Below are positions 17,047-25,599 of a stretch of DNA of 64,000 nucleotides, piece after piece. Both the position numbers and the translations under genes were made by a program. The notes beneath the pieces are model-generated. The model did not search any database. It was not told the DNA's origin and saw nothing but the letters and a program-made list of their open reading frames with translations. The stretch's first letter is position 1; each line of letters starts with the position of its first letter. Origin of the DNA: Syntrophaceticus sp050949745 (GTDB taxonomy: Bacteria > Bacillota > DSM-12270 > Thermacetogeniales > Thermacetogeniaceae); the NCBI GenBank assembly GCA_050949745.1, contig JBMNGF010000010.1, positions 1 to 64,000 of the forward strand. The letters are read 5' to 3'.

Positions 17047-18692
17047 CAGACTGTGTGAAAACTCCCCACAGAAAAAGGAATTAAAGGGATAAAGATCGAA
17101 ATATAGGGTGATAGAGAGGTGGAGAAAATGCCGTACATAAAAGGAGAAAACCGCAACCAAATCACCCTGTTTCCAGAGGCAGTAGATGACTATATCACCC
17201 CGGACAATCCGGTTCGGGTAATAGAGGCTTTTGTAGATTCCCTTGACATGAAAGAACTGGGCTTCAAAAGAACAACTCCCAATGATGTGGGGAGACCAGC
17301 ATATGATCCCCGGGACCTCTTAAAACTTTATCTTTACGGGTACTTGAACCGCATCCGCTCATCGAGAAAATTAGAAGCTGAAGCAGGAAGAAACGTTGAG
17401 CTGATGTGGCTCCTTAAAAAACTGAAACCGGACTTCAAAACAATTGCCGATTTCCGCAAAGACAACAAAAAAGCCATCAAAAACGTTTTCAAACAATTCA
17501 ACCTGCTGTGCAAAGAATGGGATCTGTTCGGATGTGAAGTAATAGCAGTAGACGGCTCCAAGTTCAGAGCATGCAACTCCAAACGCAACAACTACAATGA
17601 TAAAAAAATAAAACGCCACCTGAAATACCTGAACGAGAAAATATCAAACTATCTAAAAGAGCTGGACAGCAACGATCAGGAAGAAGCGGACATCCATATC
17701 CCCAATGCAGAAGAAATCAAAAAGCGTATTGAAGAACTAAAAAAACGCAAAGCCAAATACCAGGCCATGCAAAAAGAAATGAAAGAAAAAAAGATCGATG
17801 AAATCTCCACCACAGACCCCGATGCCCGCTTGATGAAGGTTAATAACAACGGGGCAGATGTCTGCTACAATGTACAAACAGCAATAGACCAAAAAAACAA
17901 ACTGCTCGTAGACTACGACGTAATTAACAACGCAGCAGACCAAGGGAATCTTTACGAGATGGCTAAAAAAGCCAAAGAAACATTGGGTGTTGAAGAAATA
18001 AAAGCCTTGGCCGATAAAGGCTATTACTCCACCTTAGACCTCAAAAAATGCGAAAAAAACAAAATTGAAACCTATGTAGCCAAGCCAAAAAATACTGGTG
18101 GTGTGGCGAATCCTGATTTTCATCAAGATCGTTTCCAATATGACCAAGAACAAAACATTTACATATGCCCTGCCGGGCAGACACTTTACCCCGGCCGTAT
18201 TAGAAAAGTAAAAGGTGTTGAATATCAAGACTACAAGAACTTCAGAGCCTGCAAGCAATGTAAGTTTAAAGACCAGTGTACCAGTTCCAAAAAGGGCAGA
18301 ACCATTTCACGAAATCTTTGTCAGGAACTTCTTGATGAAATAGACAAACGAACACAGGAAAACAAAGAACTATACGCCCAGAGGCAGAGGCTAGCAGAAC
18401 ACCCCTTTGGCACCATCAAAAGGATATGGGGTTACAGCCATTTTCTGACCAAGGGGTTAGAGTCGGTAAAAACAGAATCGGCCTTGAGTTTTCTGGCCTA
18501 CAACCTGCGAAGGGTGATAAATATTCTGGGAGTTGAAAAAATGATAAAATTATTGACCCCCGCATAAGCGTGAGTCTTCTTTTCGTCTCTTAAAAACAGG
18601 TAGTAATCTCTTAAATTTTAGCTATCAACACCTGATTTAGCGTTGGTGGATACTAATATTTAGAAAAACCTGCATGTTTGTCACACAGTCTG
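17047..18692 (+). mobile_element. IS1182-family insertion sequence, complete
   Basis: The terminal inverted repeats are CAGACTGTGTGAAAA at 17047-17061 and TTTGTCACACAGTCTG at 18677-18692 (reverse CAGACTGTGTGACAAA). Both flanks show ACGA (17043-17046 and 18693-18696), a 4-bp target duplication, so the insertion looks recent and intact. It carries one uninterrupted transposase gene. The target is a family A repeat in the 3' flank of the GH57 gene. Confidence 0.85.
17119..18567 (+). CDS. IS1182-family transposase
   Basis: The 482-residue DDE transposase has an N-terminal DUF772-type domain (NPVRVIEAFVDSL; YDPRDLLKLYLYGYLN), a first catalytic Asp in VIAVDGSKFRA, a charged coiled insert, a second Asp in ALADKGYYS, a four-Cys cluster (CKQCKFKDQC) and a final Glu in AEHPFGTIKRIWGY. 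It is full length for the family with no frameshift, so it could be active. Confidence 0.92.
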   Translation: MEKMPYIKGENRNQITLFPEAVDDYITPDNPVRVIEAFVDSLDMKELGFKRTTPNDVGRPAYDPRDLLKLYLYGYLNRIRSSRKLEAEAGRNVELMWLLKKLKPDFKTIADFRKDNKKAIKNVFKQFNLLCKEWDLFGCEVIAVDGSKFRACNSKRNNYNDKKIKRHLKYLNEKISNYLKELDSNDQEEADIHIPNAEEIKKRIEELKKRKAKYQAMQKEMKEKKIDEISTTDPDARLMKVNNNGADVCYNVQTAIDQKNKLLVDYDVINNAADQGNLYEMAKKAKETLGVEEIKALADKGYYSTLDLKKCEKNKIETYVAKPKNTGGVANPDFHQDRFQYDQEQNIYICPAGQTLYPGRIRKVKGVEYQDYKNFRACKQCKFKDQCTSSKKGRTISRNLCQELLDEIDKRTQENKELYAQRQRLAEHPFGTIKRIWGYSHFLTKGLESVKTESALSFLAYNLRRVINILGVEKMIKLLTPA

Positions 18693-19019
18693 ACGATGAC
18701 TTTGACTCATGAGTCGGGGGAACGATGACCTTTGACTCAAAGCAGACGGTCATTTTGGAAGCAAAGAAACGTTGTAGGGAAGCAAAGTGAAGTAAGGGAA
18801 CGTTCTTTTTGCTTCCTTTTGGTTTTGACTAAAAGGGAAGAACGGTCATTTTTCCAAGCGAGGGTGCTACAAAAGAACACAGAGGAACGTTTCTCCTGAT
18901 TTAATTTCAGGGAACCCCTCCTTCTTTCACTTTACACGGGGATGGGGAGGCCACGAAGACGCCACGGGACGATGAGAGCAAAAGAGACAGTCCTCAGTAA
19001 TAGAAATGAATCAGTTTCA
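18693..19019. repeat. repeat-rich segment between IS1182 and group II intron
   Basis: This region holds the right half of the family A element (GACTTTGACTCATGAGTCGGGGGAACGATGACC), then a long imperfect inverted repeat, 18757-18773 (GGAAGCAAAGAAACGTT) against 18799-18816 (AACGTTCTTTTTGCTTCC), and direct repeats of a TTGACT...ACGGTCATTTT segment. No coding potential is seen. It ends at the probable 3' boundary of the group II intron. Confidence 0.6.
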
Positions 19020-19144
19020 GTAGAGTAGGCAGGGTCTCTTGCTGCCTGGTAGCGTTTAGGTCGGGCATATCCGTTATCTGCCCCTTTCGTCTAGCAGTGC
19101 CTTAATATCCCGGCCATGCGGTACTGGTCGAGCAATTGTGCCCC

Positions 19145-19195
19145 TACCCCTCGACGAACCGTACGTGCGCTATTAACGCATACGGCTCTCCGCAG
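19145..19195 (-). ncRNA. group II intron domain V
   Basis: On the minus strand GAGCCGTATGCG pairs with CGCACGTACGGTTC around a short loop, the conserved catalytic hairpin of group II introns. It begins shortly after the stop codon of the intron-encoded reverse transcriptase. Confidence 0.8.
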
Positions 19196-19211
19196 TCATT
19201 GTTCACGGAGT

Positions 19212-20531
19212 TCACGCAAAGATTCTACCCCTGACATCATAGATATTCACATATATCCGGGGCGTAGGTAAAGGAAACTTCCTGAGAAATAGCCTGAATT
19301 TTCTCCAGTCAAAGCTTTTCCTCTGACTGCGACGGTTCAGCCATTTGAAGAGCAGCTTTTCTACTTCATAGAGAAATTTATATAGCATCGGAGCATTGTC
19401 GGTTATGCCGTAGTAGCGATAGTTCCCCTGCAACTTGGGCCTGATTAGCCACCAAATTAATGGGGCAGGTATGTTTCTGTGCTTTTTAAGCCACTCTTTG
19501 CATCTCAGGATGCTAGCCCTGTATTTCTTGCCGCTAGTCTTCCGCTTCACTCTGAACTTGCCTCTTCTGCTCCGGCTACAGTAGTGGGTGAACCCAAGGA
19601 AATCAAATGTCTTGGGCTTCTTTCCCCCTGCTCGATTCTTGGCTTCTGCCTGTCGTCCAAAGGCTATTATTTGGCTCTTTTCCTCGGAAATCTCCAGGTT
19701 GAATTTCTTCAACCTATCTTGCAAGGCATCATAGAAACTTAGAGCATCTTCTTCGTACTGGAAACAGCACACGAAGTCATCTGCGTATCTGACCATGTGG
19801 GCTTCTCCTTTGCAGTGCCTTCGCACTATACTGTAGAACCATAAGTCCAGCACATAATGTAGGTAGACATTTGCAAGTATCGGTGACACTACTCCTCCTT
19901 GCGGTGTTCCTTGTGGTGTGTCGTAGCTTACTCCAGCTTCGATAATTCCCGCTTTGAGGAAGCGCGCAATGAGTCTTAGCATGTTCGGGTCTGCTATGCG
20001 CTGTTTTAGGCATTCCATCATCCATTTATGGTCTACGTTGTCGAAGAACCCCTTAATGTCTGCATCAACTATGTAGTTTATTGGCCGATTCTCAATAATG
20101 GCGTTTAGTGCTTTTAGTGCATCATGGCAACTTCGACCTGGCCTGAATCCGTATGAACAGCCTAGAAAGTCTTGCTCATAGATGGCATTTAGTATGCGTG
20201 CCATCACTGTCTGCACCAGCTTATCTTCGTATGCCGGTATCCCTAATGGCCTCTTCTTGTTACTTCCTGGCTTAGGTATGTAGACTCGCCTGACTGCCTG
20301 CGGCTTGTAGGCCTGTCTTTTCATCCTTGCTACCAGGTCTTTCACATTGGCTTCAAGATTCTCTTCGTACTCTGCCTTGCTTACTCTGTCCACCCCGGAC
20401 GCTTTTCGATCTGGCATGCCCATATGGGCTGTCATGAGCGTCTCTTCGTTGATTAGATGGACTAGTGTTGTAAATCTTAGTTTTGGGTTTTCTCTTGCTT
20501 TCTCCGCTATCCTTGTCAGTTTCGTTTCCAC
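19212..20531 (-). CDS. ltrA: group II intron reverse transcriptase/maturase
   Basis: The 439-residue intron-encoded protein has RT blocks in order: KKRPLGIPAYEDKLVQ, YGFRPGRSCHDAL, VDADIKGFFDNVDH, TPQGGVVSPILANVYL and the catalytic YADD in VRYADDFVCCF. The maturase domain X follows (WLIRPKLQGNYRYYGI). There is no C-terminal HNH endonuclease, so this is an En-minus intron. The GTG start at 20531 has GAGGAGAGGAA upstream. It is intact. Confidence 0.93.
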   Translation of the reverse strand: METKLTRIAEKARENPKLRFTTLVHLINEETLMTAHMGMPDRKASGVDRVSKAEYEENLEANVKDLVARMKRQAYKPQAVRRVYIPKPGSNKKRPLGIPAYEDKLVQTVMARILNAIYEQDFLGCSYGFRPGRSCHDALKALNAIIENRPINYIVDADIKGFFDNVDHKWMMECLKQRIADPNMLRLIARFLKAGIIEAGVSYDTPQGTPQGGVVSPILANVYLHYVLDLWFYSIVRRHCKGEAHMVRYADDFVCCFQYEEDALSFYDALQDRLKKFNLEISEEKSQIIAFGRQAEAKNRAGGKKPKTFDFLGFTHYCSRSRRGKFRVKRKTSGKKYRASILRCKEWLKKHRNIPAPLIWWLIRPKLQGNYRYYGITDNAPMLYKFLYEVEKLLFKWLNRRSQRKSFDWRKFRLFLRKFPLPTPRIYVNIYDVRGRIFA

Positions 20532-21037
20532 TATTTCCTCTCCTCCGGTGAGTTAGTGTTCCCCTTCCAAGGGTAATGACTCCGCCACTGCCTTTCCTCT
20601 CACAGGAGTTACCCTGCATCCTCGGTACTATGCAGTAGTCCGACTCCCTGCGCACCTTTTGGCTTCCTTACTTTGTATCGCTTGTAGGCCATACTCCCTT
20701 TTCGGAAGAGCCCGCAGGGTCTCCCAAGTTGCCGTGACCCAGTTGTGTACAGCGTGCCAAGGTCTCTGACTCCGGGGAAGTTCCGGACACGCTCGCCTCT
20801 ATCGCCTGCCGAAATGTTGCCTTCTTCAGGACGGAAAGAATCGGCCTTCCCTTATATCACATTTCGAAGCTCAATCCCTTCAACCTTGCGGCTTTCGGCC
20901 CGCTGTCTCGCCTGCCTACGCTTAAGCATAGCTGTTACCAGCTATGCTCCAAGGCTAGCTACGGGTGGTTGGCTAGACCTTGCCCGGTGGGATTCCCACC
21001 CACTATGTGTCACGACCTAGCTTGGTCGCTCCCGTCC
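20532..21037 (-). other. group II intron 5' region (domains I-IV, non-coding)
   Basis: About 500 nt of GC-rich, strongly self-complementary sequence precedes the maturase start (for example GTGGGTGGGAATCCCACC and AGCATAGCTGGTAACAGCTATGCT on the minus strand). It is the expected domain I-III ribozyme core and contains no gene. Confidence 0.65.
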
Positions 21038-21065
21038 CTGTGACTCACTGACTCACTGTGACTCA
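21030..21065. repeat. family A repeat supplying the stop codon of the nucleotidyltransferase gene
   Basis: On the minus strand the element reads TGAGTCACAGTGAGTC...GTGAGTCACAGGGACGG. Its first three bases are the TGA stop of the gene ending at 21063, and its far end abuts the 5' end of the group II intron. Confidence 0.75.
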
Positions 21066-23531
21066 TTTTTGACAGATTTCTTGAATTTTTGTTACATACA
21101 TATCGGTCAAGGATTCGGCTGCCTCCTGGTTAAAGGCTTCGCTGTAAACCCTGCACACCGGTTCTTCAGCATCAGGGAGCACCATCGCCCAACCTTGTGG
21201 ATGTTGAATTTTGATCCCTTCTGCGGTATCTATGTTTTGTTTTTCATATTCCTCTGCCAAATGGCGCAGAACCTTGCCCTTATCATCCCAGTCGACCTCC
21301 ACATCCTTTCTGACAGTGACAAAGCTCGGAATCTCTGCCAAAACCTCTGAAAGAGGCCTTCTCCTGCGTGCCAAAAATTCAGTCAATGCAGTCAATACAG
21401 CAAGAGCATCATTATAGAGGAGAAACTGAGGACACCTCTGCTGAGAGGCACGCACATCATCCTCTAATAATGTCTCCATGATAGCCCAGGGAGCAGCTTT
21501 TGTGCGCCTGATATCCCTTCCCTGCTTTTGCGCCATCTCCACCACCGACTCCGGAGCAGTTACAGGTAGAGCCAAAATAGAGTTTTGGTTAGACTCCATA
21601 GTGATCATAGAAAGAAGTGCAAAAAGTCTATCCTCACTAACAATCCGCCCCTGCTCATCAACAAGCACAACTTCTTCACCGCTCGAATCCAGCACAGCGC
21701 CGAAGTTCGCTCCCTGTTCCGGCACAACCTCACTAAACTGCTCAGCTGATTTCAACAGTTCCGAGAAATTCTGAGAGTAAGTGCGGGAGGCAGCAAAGGT
21801 TATCAACTGACAGCCCAGATCATCAAAAAGACCTGGCAGCAGAGCACCAAGTTGACCAGGATCATAGTCAACGACAATCCTATACCGTCCAGTCCTGATC
21901 AGATCACGATTAAAGAATTCTAGGAGATGATCAAGATAAGAGCGGTTGACACCAGGGAGATACTCCACAGAACGAATTTCTGGAACAGATGCAAAACGGT
22001 ATTCCTCCCGACTCAGCAACCCCTCCACCTTGCGCTGTTCGCCGCGAGAATAGTCCACACCCCTACTGTTCATCAAACAGATGTTAATTTTACTTTGGCT
22101 GACGCGGTGAATGTGAATTCCCCCTACTAGATTGAAGGCATTGATCCCATAGCGATGTACTGGCAGGGTTATCTTCCCCAAGTCAACAACCTGCAGTCCT
22201 GTGCTCATCAAGCCTGAGAGTAGAGCGTTTTTGATGACCTGGGTTTGCGGATGTCCGTCAGAGGCCAATGAAAGCCTACCCTCTTGCTCAACACTTGAAC
22301 CCAATGCTAAACCAAGAGAACAGGCAAACTCGGGGGCGATCTCTGTAAACAGATCACCGGTAATCCCTCTATTGCCAAAAAACCGTGACCGCCCGCAGTT
22401 CCCCCAGACAAGGCTTTTGGATAACCGTGTTCCTTTTTCTACCCACTTCTCCGGCCAAATTTTCACACCGGGCTTGATGATGCTCTCTTCACCGACCACA
22501 GTCCTGTCTCCGATCACAGAACCCTCAAAAACTCTGGCAGCAGAAAGCAGGCGAGCGCCCCTTCCTAAAACCGCTCCACGGAGTTCAACCCTATCCCCTA
22601 TCATGACACCATCCCAGAGGACACATTGTTTTAGAGAAGATCCTTCCCCTATATGCACCCCGTCACCGATCACAGCCATAGGCCCAAGACTGACGTGAGG
22701 GCCAATGGCACAGTCATTCCCGATAACAAGGGGAGGAATTAATTCAGCTGATGGGTCTACCCGTACATTCTCACCCATCCATATTCCTGCACTAACCTCC
22801 CGGCCAGGCAAGAAAAGGAGTGTTCCTTTATTATTCAAAATGTCGAACTGTGCCTGCCTATACTGCTCTACATTACCAATATCACACCAATACCCCTCTG
22901 TGACAAAGGCGTATAGGGGTTTATCTGCAGCAAGCAGGTTAGGAAAGAGATCTTTCGAAAAGTCGACCATTTTATTTTCATCGATATAATTCAGGATTTC
23001 CGGTTCTAATATATAGATCCCTGTATTGACTGTATCGCTGAAAACTTCCCCCCAGCCAGGCTTTTCCAGAAAACGTTTTATTTTTCCCTCTCCATCAGTA
23101 ATGACCACTCCATATTCCAAAGGACAGGTAACTGTTGTCAGAACAAGTGTGGCCAGAGCCTGCTTTTCCCGATGAAATTCGAAAGCCTTTTGCAGATTGC
23201 TGTCCGTCAGGGCATCACCGCTGATCACTACAAAGGTTTCATCCAAAAATGCAGCGGCATTTTTTACACTTCCTGCTGTGCCCAGTGGGGTATTCTCAGT
23301 GAAATAGGTCAGGTTTACACCATATTCCCTGCCATCACCGAAATATGATTTAATCTCCTCAGGCAGGTATTGGAGAGTAACAGCGGTATCGCTAATATTG
23401 TGCTGGCGCAAAAGATAAATGATATGCTCCATACAGGGGCGATTCAGCACTGGCACCATCGGTTTGGGCAGAGCACAGGTAAGGGGACGGAGACGTGAAC
23501 CCTCACCTCCGGCCATGATCACCGCTTTCAA
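21063..23531 (-). CDS. sugar nucleotidyltransferase / phosphomannomutase-like fusion
   Basis: The 822 residues comprise an NTP-transferase domain (1-230, MAGGEGSRLRPLT signature, GDALTD metal site), a left-handed beta-helix of hexapeptide repeats (about 245-370) and a phosphoglucomutase/phosphomannomutase-like domain (about 380-815). The architecture is known from Firmicutes and cyanobacterial proteins annotated mannose-1-phosphate guanylyltransferase. In the mutase part the catalytic serine loop is not visible: the corresponding stretch reads GGIHIHRVSQSKIN, so mutase activity is doubtful. It overlaps the upstream GT4 gene by 4 nt, suggesting it feeds activated sugar to that enzyme. The stop codon lies in a repeat. 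Confidence 0.8.
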   Translation of the reverse strand: MKAVIMAGGEGSRLRPLTCALPKPMVPVLNRPCMEHIIYLLRQHNISDTAVTLQYLPEEIKSYFGDGREYGVNLTYFTENTPLGTAGSVKNAAAFLDETFVVISGDALTDSNLQKAFEFHREKQALATLVLTTVTCPLEYGVVITDGEGKIKRFLEKPGWGEVFSDTVNTGIYILEPEILNYIDENKMVDFSKDLFPNLLAADKPLYAFVTEGYWCDIGNVEQYRQAQFDILNNKGTLLFLPGREVSAGIWMGENVRVDPSAELIPPLVIGNDCAIGPHVSLGPMAVIGDGVHIGEGSSLKQCVLWDGVMIGDRVELRGAVLGRGARLLSAARVFEGSVIGDRTVVGEESIIKPGVKIWPEKWVEKGTRLSKSLVWGNCGRSRFFGNRGITGDLFTEIAPEFACSLGLALGSSVEQEGRLSLASDGHPQTQVIKNALLSGLMSTGLQVVDLGKITLPVHRYGINAFNLVGGIHIHRVSQSKINICLMNSRGVDYSRGEQRKVEGLLSREEYRFASVPEIRSVEYLPGVNRSYLDHLLEFFNRDLIRTGRYRIVVDYDPGQLGALLPGLFDDLGCQLITFAASRTYSQNFSELLKSAEQFSEVVPEQGANFGAVLDSSGEEVVLVDEQGRIVSEDRLFALLSMITMESNQNSILALPVTAPESVVEMAQKQGRDIRRTKAAPWAIMETLLEDDVRASQQRCPQFLLYNDALAVLTALTEFLARRRRPLSEVLAEIPSFVTVRKDVEVDWDDKGKVLRHLAEEYEKQNIDTAEGIKIQHPQGWAMVLPDAEEPVCRVYSEAFNQEAAESLTDMYVTKIQEICQK

Positions 23532-24865
23532 TGATATCTCCCCCTTTTTGCAGTTTCCGCCAATTCCTTATTTTGTTGTTCTCCCATGAGATAGCCAGGA
23601 ACAGCATACCTGCCCATATCAGCTATTCCCTGAGACATATTTTCCTGAAGATCAACTTCTGCAAGCCCAGAATCGGTCTTCGGGATACTGGACTCATAGT
23701 TATCATGGACATCTGCGTAAACATCTCTAGTTTGATAAGCGATCTCATCCCAGGTGTACTGTTTGCGCAGGTCGTTGTAAGCACGTTCTGCCAATCTGTT
23801 CGCCAGTTCTGGTTCATGGAGTAGCCGTAAGATGTTGTCAGCTAACGAGTTGGGGTTTCCGGGATAGCACTTCAGTCCATTTGTTTCATGCTGGACAATC
23901 TCACCAAGGCCTCCTACATCTGAGACCACTACCGGAGTATGGGCAGCCATAGCCTCCAATGTTACCATCCCGAAAGGCTCATAGAGGCTGGGAAAGATAG
24001 CTACATCTGCCTCCCTGTAGAGAAAATCACGGGTATCATCGTCAATATAGCCGGTAAAATACACCCTATCATAGAGTCCCATATCCGATGCCTTGTTTTT
24101 CAGATAATCTAATGCTGGGCCCTTCCCAGCAATAACAAACTTGGCATTTGAATAATATTGAAAAACTTTGGGAACAGCGTCTAAGATAATTTCAGCTCCC
24201 TTCTCCCGCACTAGCCTCCCCACAAAAAACACAATTTTTTCACCTGGAGCAGCATACTGTTCCCGAGAAAGGTGTTCTACACCCTTCCGCTGGTAACGAT
24301 CCAGATCAACCCCATTGGGAACAATTCGTATCTTATCTGTAGGAAGTTGAAAAACACGAGTCAACTCCTGCTCCATATAGCGGCTGCAGACAATCACCCG
24401 CCAGGCTTCATAGGTCAACCACCACTCCACATCACTGATATAACGCTGGAGGTCATTGTGCAGGCCCTGGTTGCGCCCGTACTCGGTAGCGTGAATTGTT
24501 GCGATCAAAGGCAGCCTGTAGGCCTGTTTGAGTGCCCTTCCCGCATAGGCCACAAGCCAATCATGAGCATGGATCAGGTCTATCTCTGCCAAAGAGTTGA
24601 CCAGGGGTACGGCATACTCCACCATACGAAGGTTAAGCTGCAGGATCCAAGTAAGAAAATCAGGTGCAGAGAGATTGTAGGGTTGCAGCCTATAAACATT
24701 TACACCATTTACATTTTCGTGCTCCTTAGACTGTGCATCCCCGACAGTGATCAGGTGCACCTCATCCCCCGCTTTGGCCAGTGCAGTTGTCAGGTCATAA
24801 ACATGCTGCGCCAATCCCCCCACACTGCGTGGAGGATACTCCCAGGAAAACATCAAGATCCGCAT
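23528..24865 (-). CDS. GT4 family glycosyltransferase (glycogen synthase-like)
   Basis: The 445-residue GT-B enzyme starts MRILMFSWEYPPRSVGGLAQHV, the donor-loop signature of bacterial/archaeal glycogen synthase-like GT4 proteins. The C-terminal domain has EPFGMVTLEAMAAHTPVVVSD, whose first Glu is the conserved nucleotide-sugar ligand. The ATG at 24865 is chosen over one 7 codons upstream because it matches the family N-terminus. With GH57, DUF4912 and CBM25 neighbours it probably elongates an alpha-glucan. The donor sugar cannot be read from sequence. Confidence 0.82.
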   Translation of the reverse strand: MRILMFSWEYPPRSVGGLAQHVYDLTTALAKAGDEVHLITVGDAQSKEHENVNGVNVYRLQPYNLSAPDFLTWILQLNLRMVEYAVPLVNSLAEIDLIHAHDWLVAYAGRALKQAYRLPLIATIHATEYGRNQGLHNDLQRYISDVEWWLTYEAWRVIVCSRYMEQELTRVFQLPTDKIRIVPNGVDLDRYQRKGVEHLSREQYAAPGEKIVFFVGRLVREKGAEIILDAVPKVFQYYSNAKFVIAGKGPALDYLKNKASDMGLYDRVYFTGYIDDDTRDFLYREADVAIFPSLYEPFGMVTLEAMAAHTPVVVSDVGGLGEIVQHETNGLKCYPGNPNSLADNILRLLHEPELANRLAERAYNDLRKQYTWDEIAYQTRDVYADVHDNYESSIPKTDSGLAEVDLQENMSQGIADMGRYAVPGYLMGEQQNKELAETAKRGRYH

Positions 24866-24951
24866 TGAACTGTATCTCCTTGCCATATTTTGTTATAACT
24901 TTCGTGTTTCGAATAGGTCACAATAGCAATCAAACGCATACCGGCTGAATA

Positions 24952-25341
24952 TTACGGAATTTCACCGGTGTGTATTTCCAAACTCCAATTTCTACCGTTA
25001 TTGTTGTCCCAGTTTTCAACATGGTCTCTAAAACAGAAATTGAGCCTGCTTTCATCATCTGCTTCAAAGCCGACCTCCCATACCCCATCATTCCTCTGCA
25101 TGGGCAGGTCTTGTACAGAGTTCCAGCTCTGAGCAGAGCCATACCCTCTGCGCAGGTAAATTTGTTCTGCTCCAGACTTAGCGAGCAGACCATCATACTT
25201 AACTGTCACCCTCTCCCCGTGTGTCAGGGGCAGCGGAGAAATGGCAACCCCTCCCTCAACCTCCACCGTGCGCCTCTTATGAGACTCAGCAGTGCGGCCT
25301 GCTCTACCCTTGGTTCTGTTTTCACTACAGCATCGCGACAT
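24952..25341 (-). CDS. stand-alone CBM25-type starch/glycogen-binding protein
   Basis: The ATG at 25341 has GGAAGGGAG 8 nt upstream. The 129 residues comprise a basic N-terminal tail (CCSENRTKGRAGR...) and a carbohydrate-binding module of the CBM25 kind: VTVKYDGLLAKSGAEQIYL, a central aromatic strand and a C-terminal NWDNNNGRNWSLEI. CBM25 binds alpha-glucans. No catalytic domain or signal peptide is attached, so it is inferred to be a cytosolic glucan-particle protein working with the adjacent GT4 enzyme. Confidence in the family is moderate. Confidence 0.65.
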   Translation of the reverse strand: MSRCCSENRTKGRAGRTAESHKRRTVEVEGGVAISPLPLTHGERVTVKYDGLLAKSGAEQIYLRRGYGSAQSWNSVQDLPMQRNDGVWEVGFEADDESRLNFCFRDHVENWDNNNGRNWSLEIHTGEIP

Positions 25342-25599
25342 ATGGTTCACTCCCTTCCAAAAATAAAATCCCTTACAATAAAACAAGTCATCCCTCCTGA
25401 ATAAAGAAGGCTGACAAAAAGCTGTCCTTTCTTTCAGCTGCGTTGACATCATTCTGCTGCACGAACCGGACGTCACATCACGTTCAGTTCTTTTATTTAG
25501 TATGTAAACTTAACTATTGAAATATACGGGGAATACATGAAATGGATTTAATTTAGAGATAATAAGCATCAAACACATAAACTGGGAAGTTGGGAAAAA
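25342..25599. other. divergent intergenic region
   Basis: These 258 bp lie between the CBM25 gene (-) and germination operon 1 (+). A forespore sigma-G promoter would be expected upstream of 25600, but I could not find a -35/-10 pair with acceptable spacing. An AGCTGTCC...CAGCTG pair near 25420-25442 resembles the repeat at 59905-59950. Confidence 0.3.

Larger units (their letters stand above)
19020..21037 (-). mobile_element. group II intron with intron-encoded protein
   Basis: Downstream of the reverse transcriptase on the minus strand is a clear domain V (GAGCCGTATGCG...GCACGTACGGTTCG, about 19195-19145). A domain VI-like stem (GGCAG/CTGCC) and CTAC follow, placing the 3' end near 19020. 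Upstream of the gene, about 500 nt of structured RNA begins near GAGCGACCAAGC (about 21037). The 5' boundary is approximate because a canonical GTGYG is not evident. It lies antisense to GH57 and in the same direction as the nucleotidyltransferase gene, directly after a family A repeat. Confidence 0.75.
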
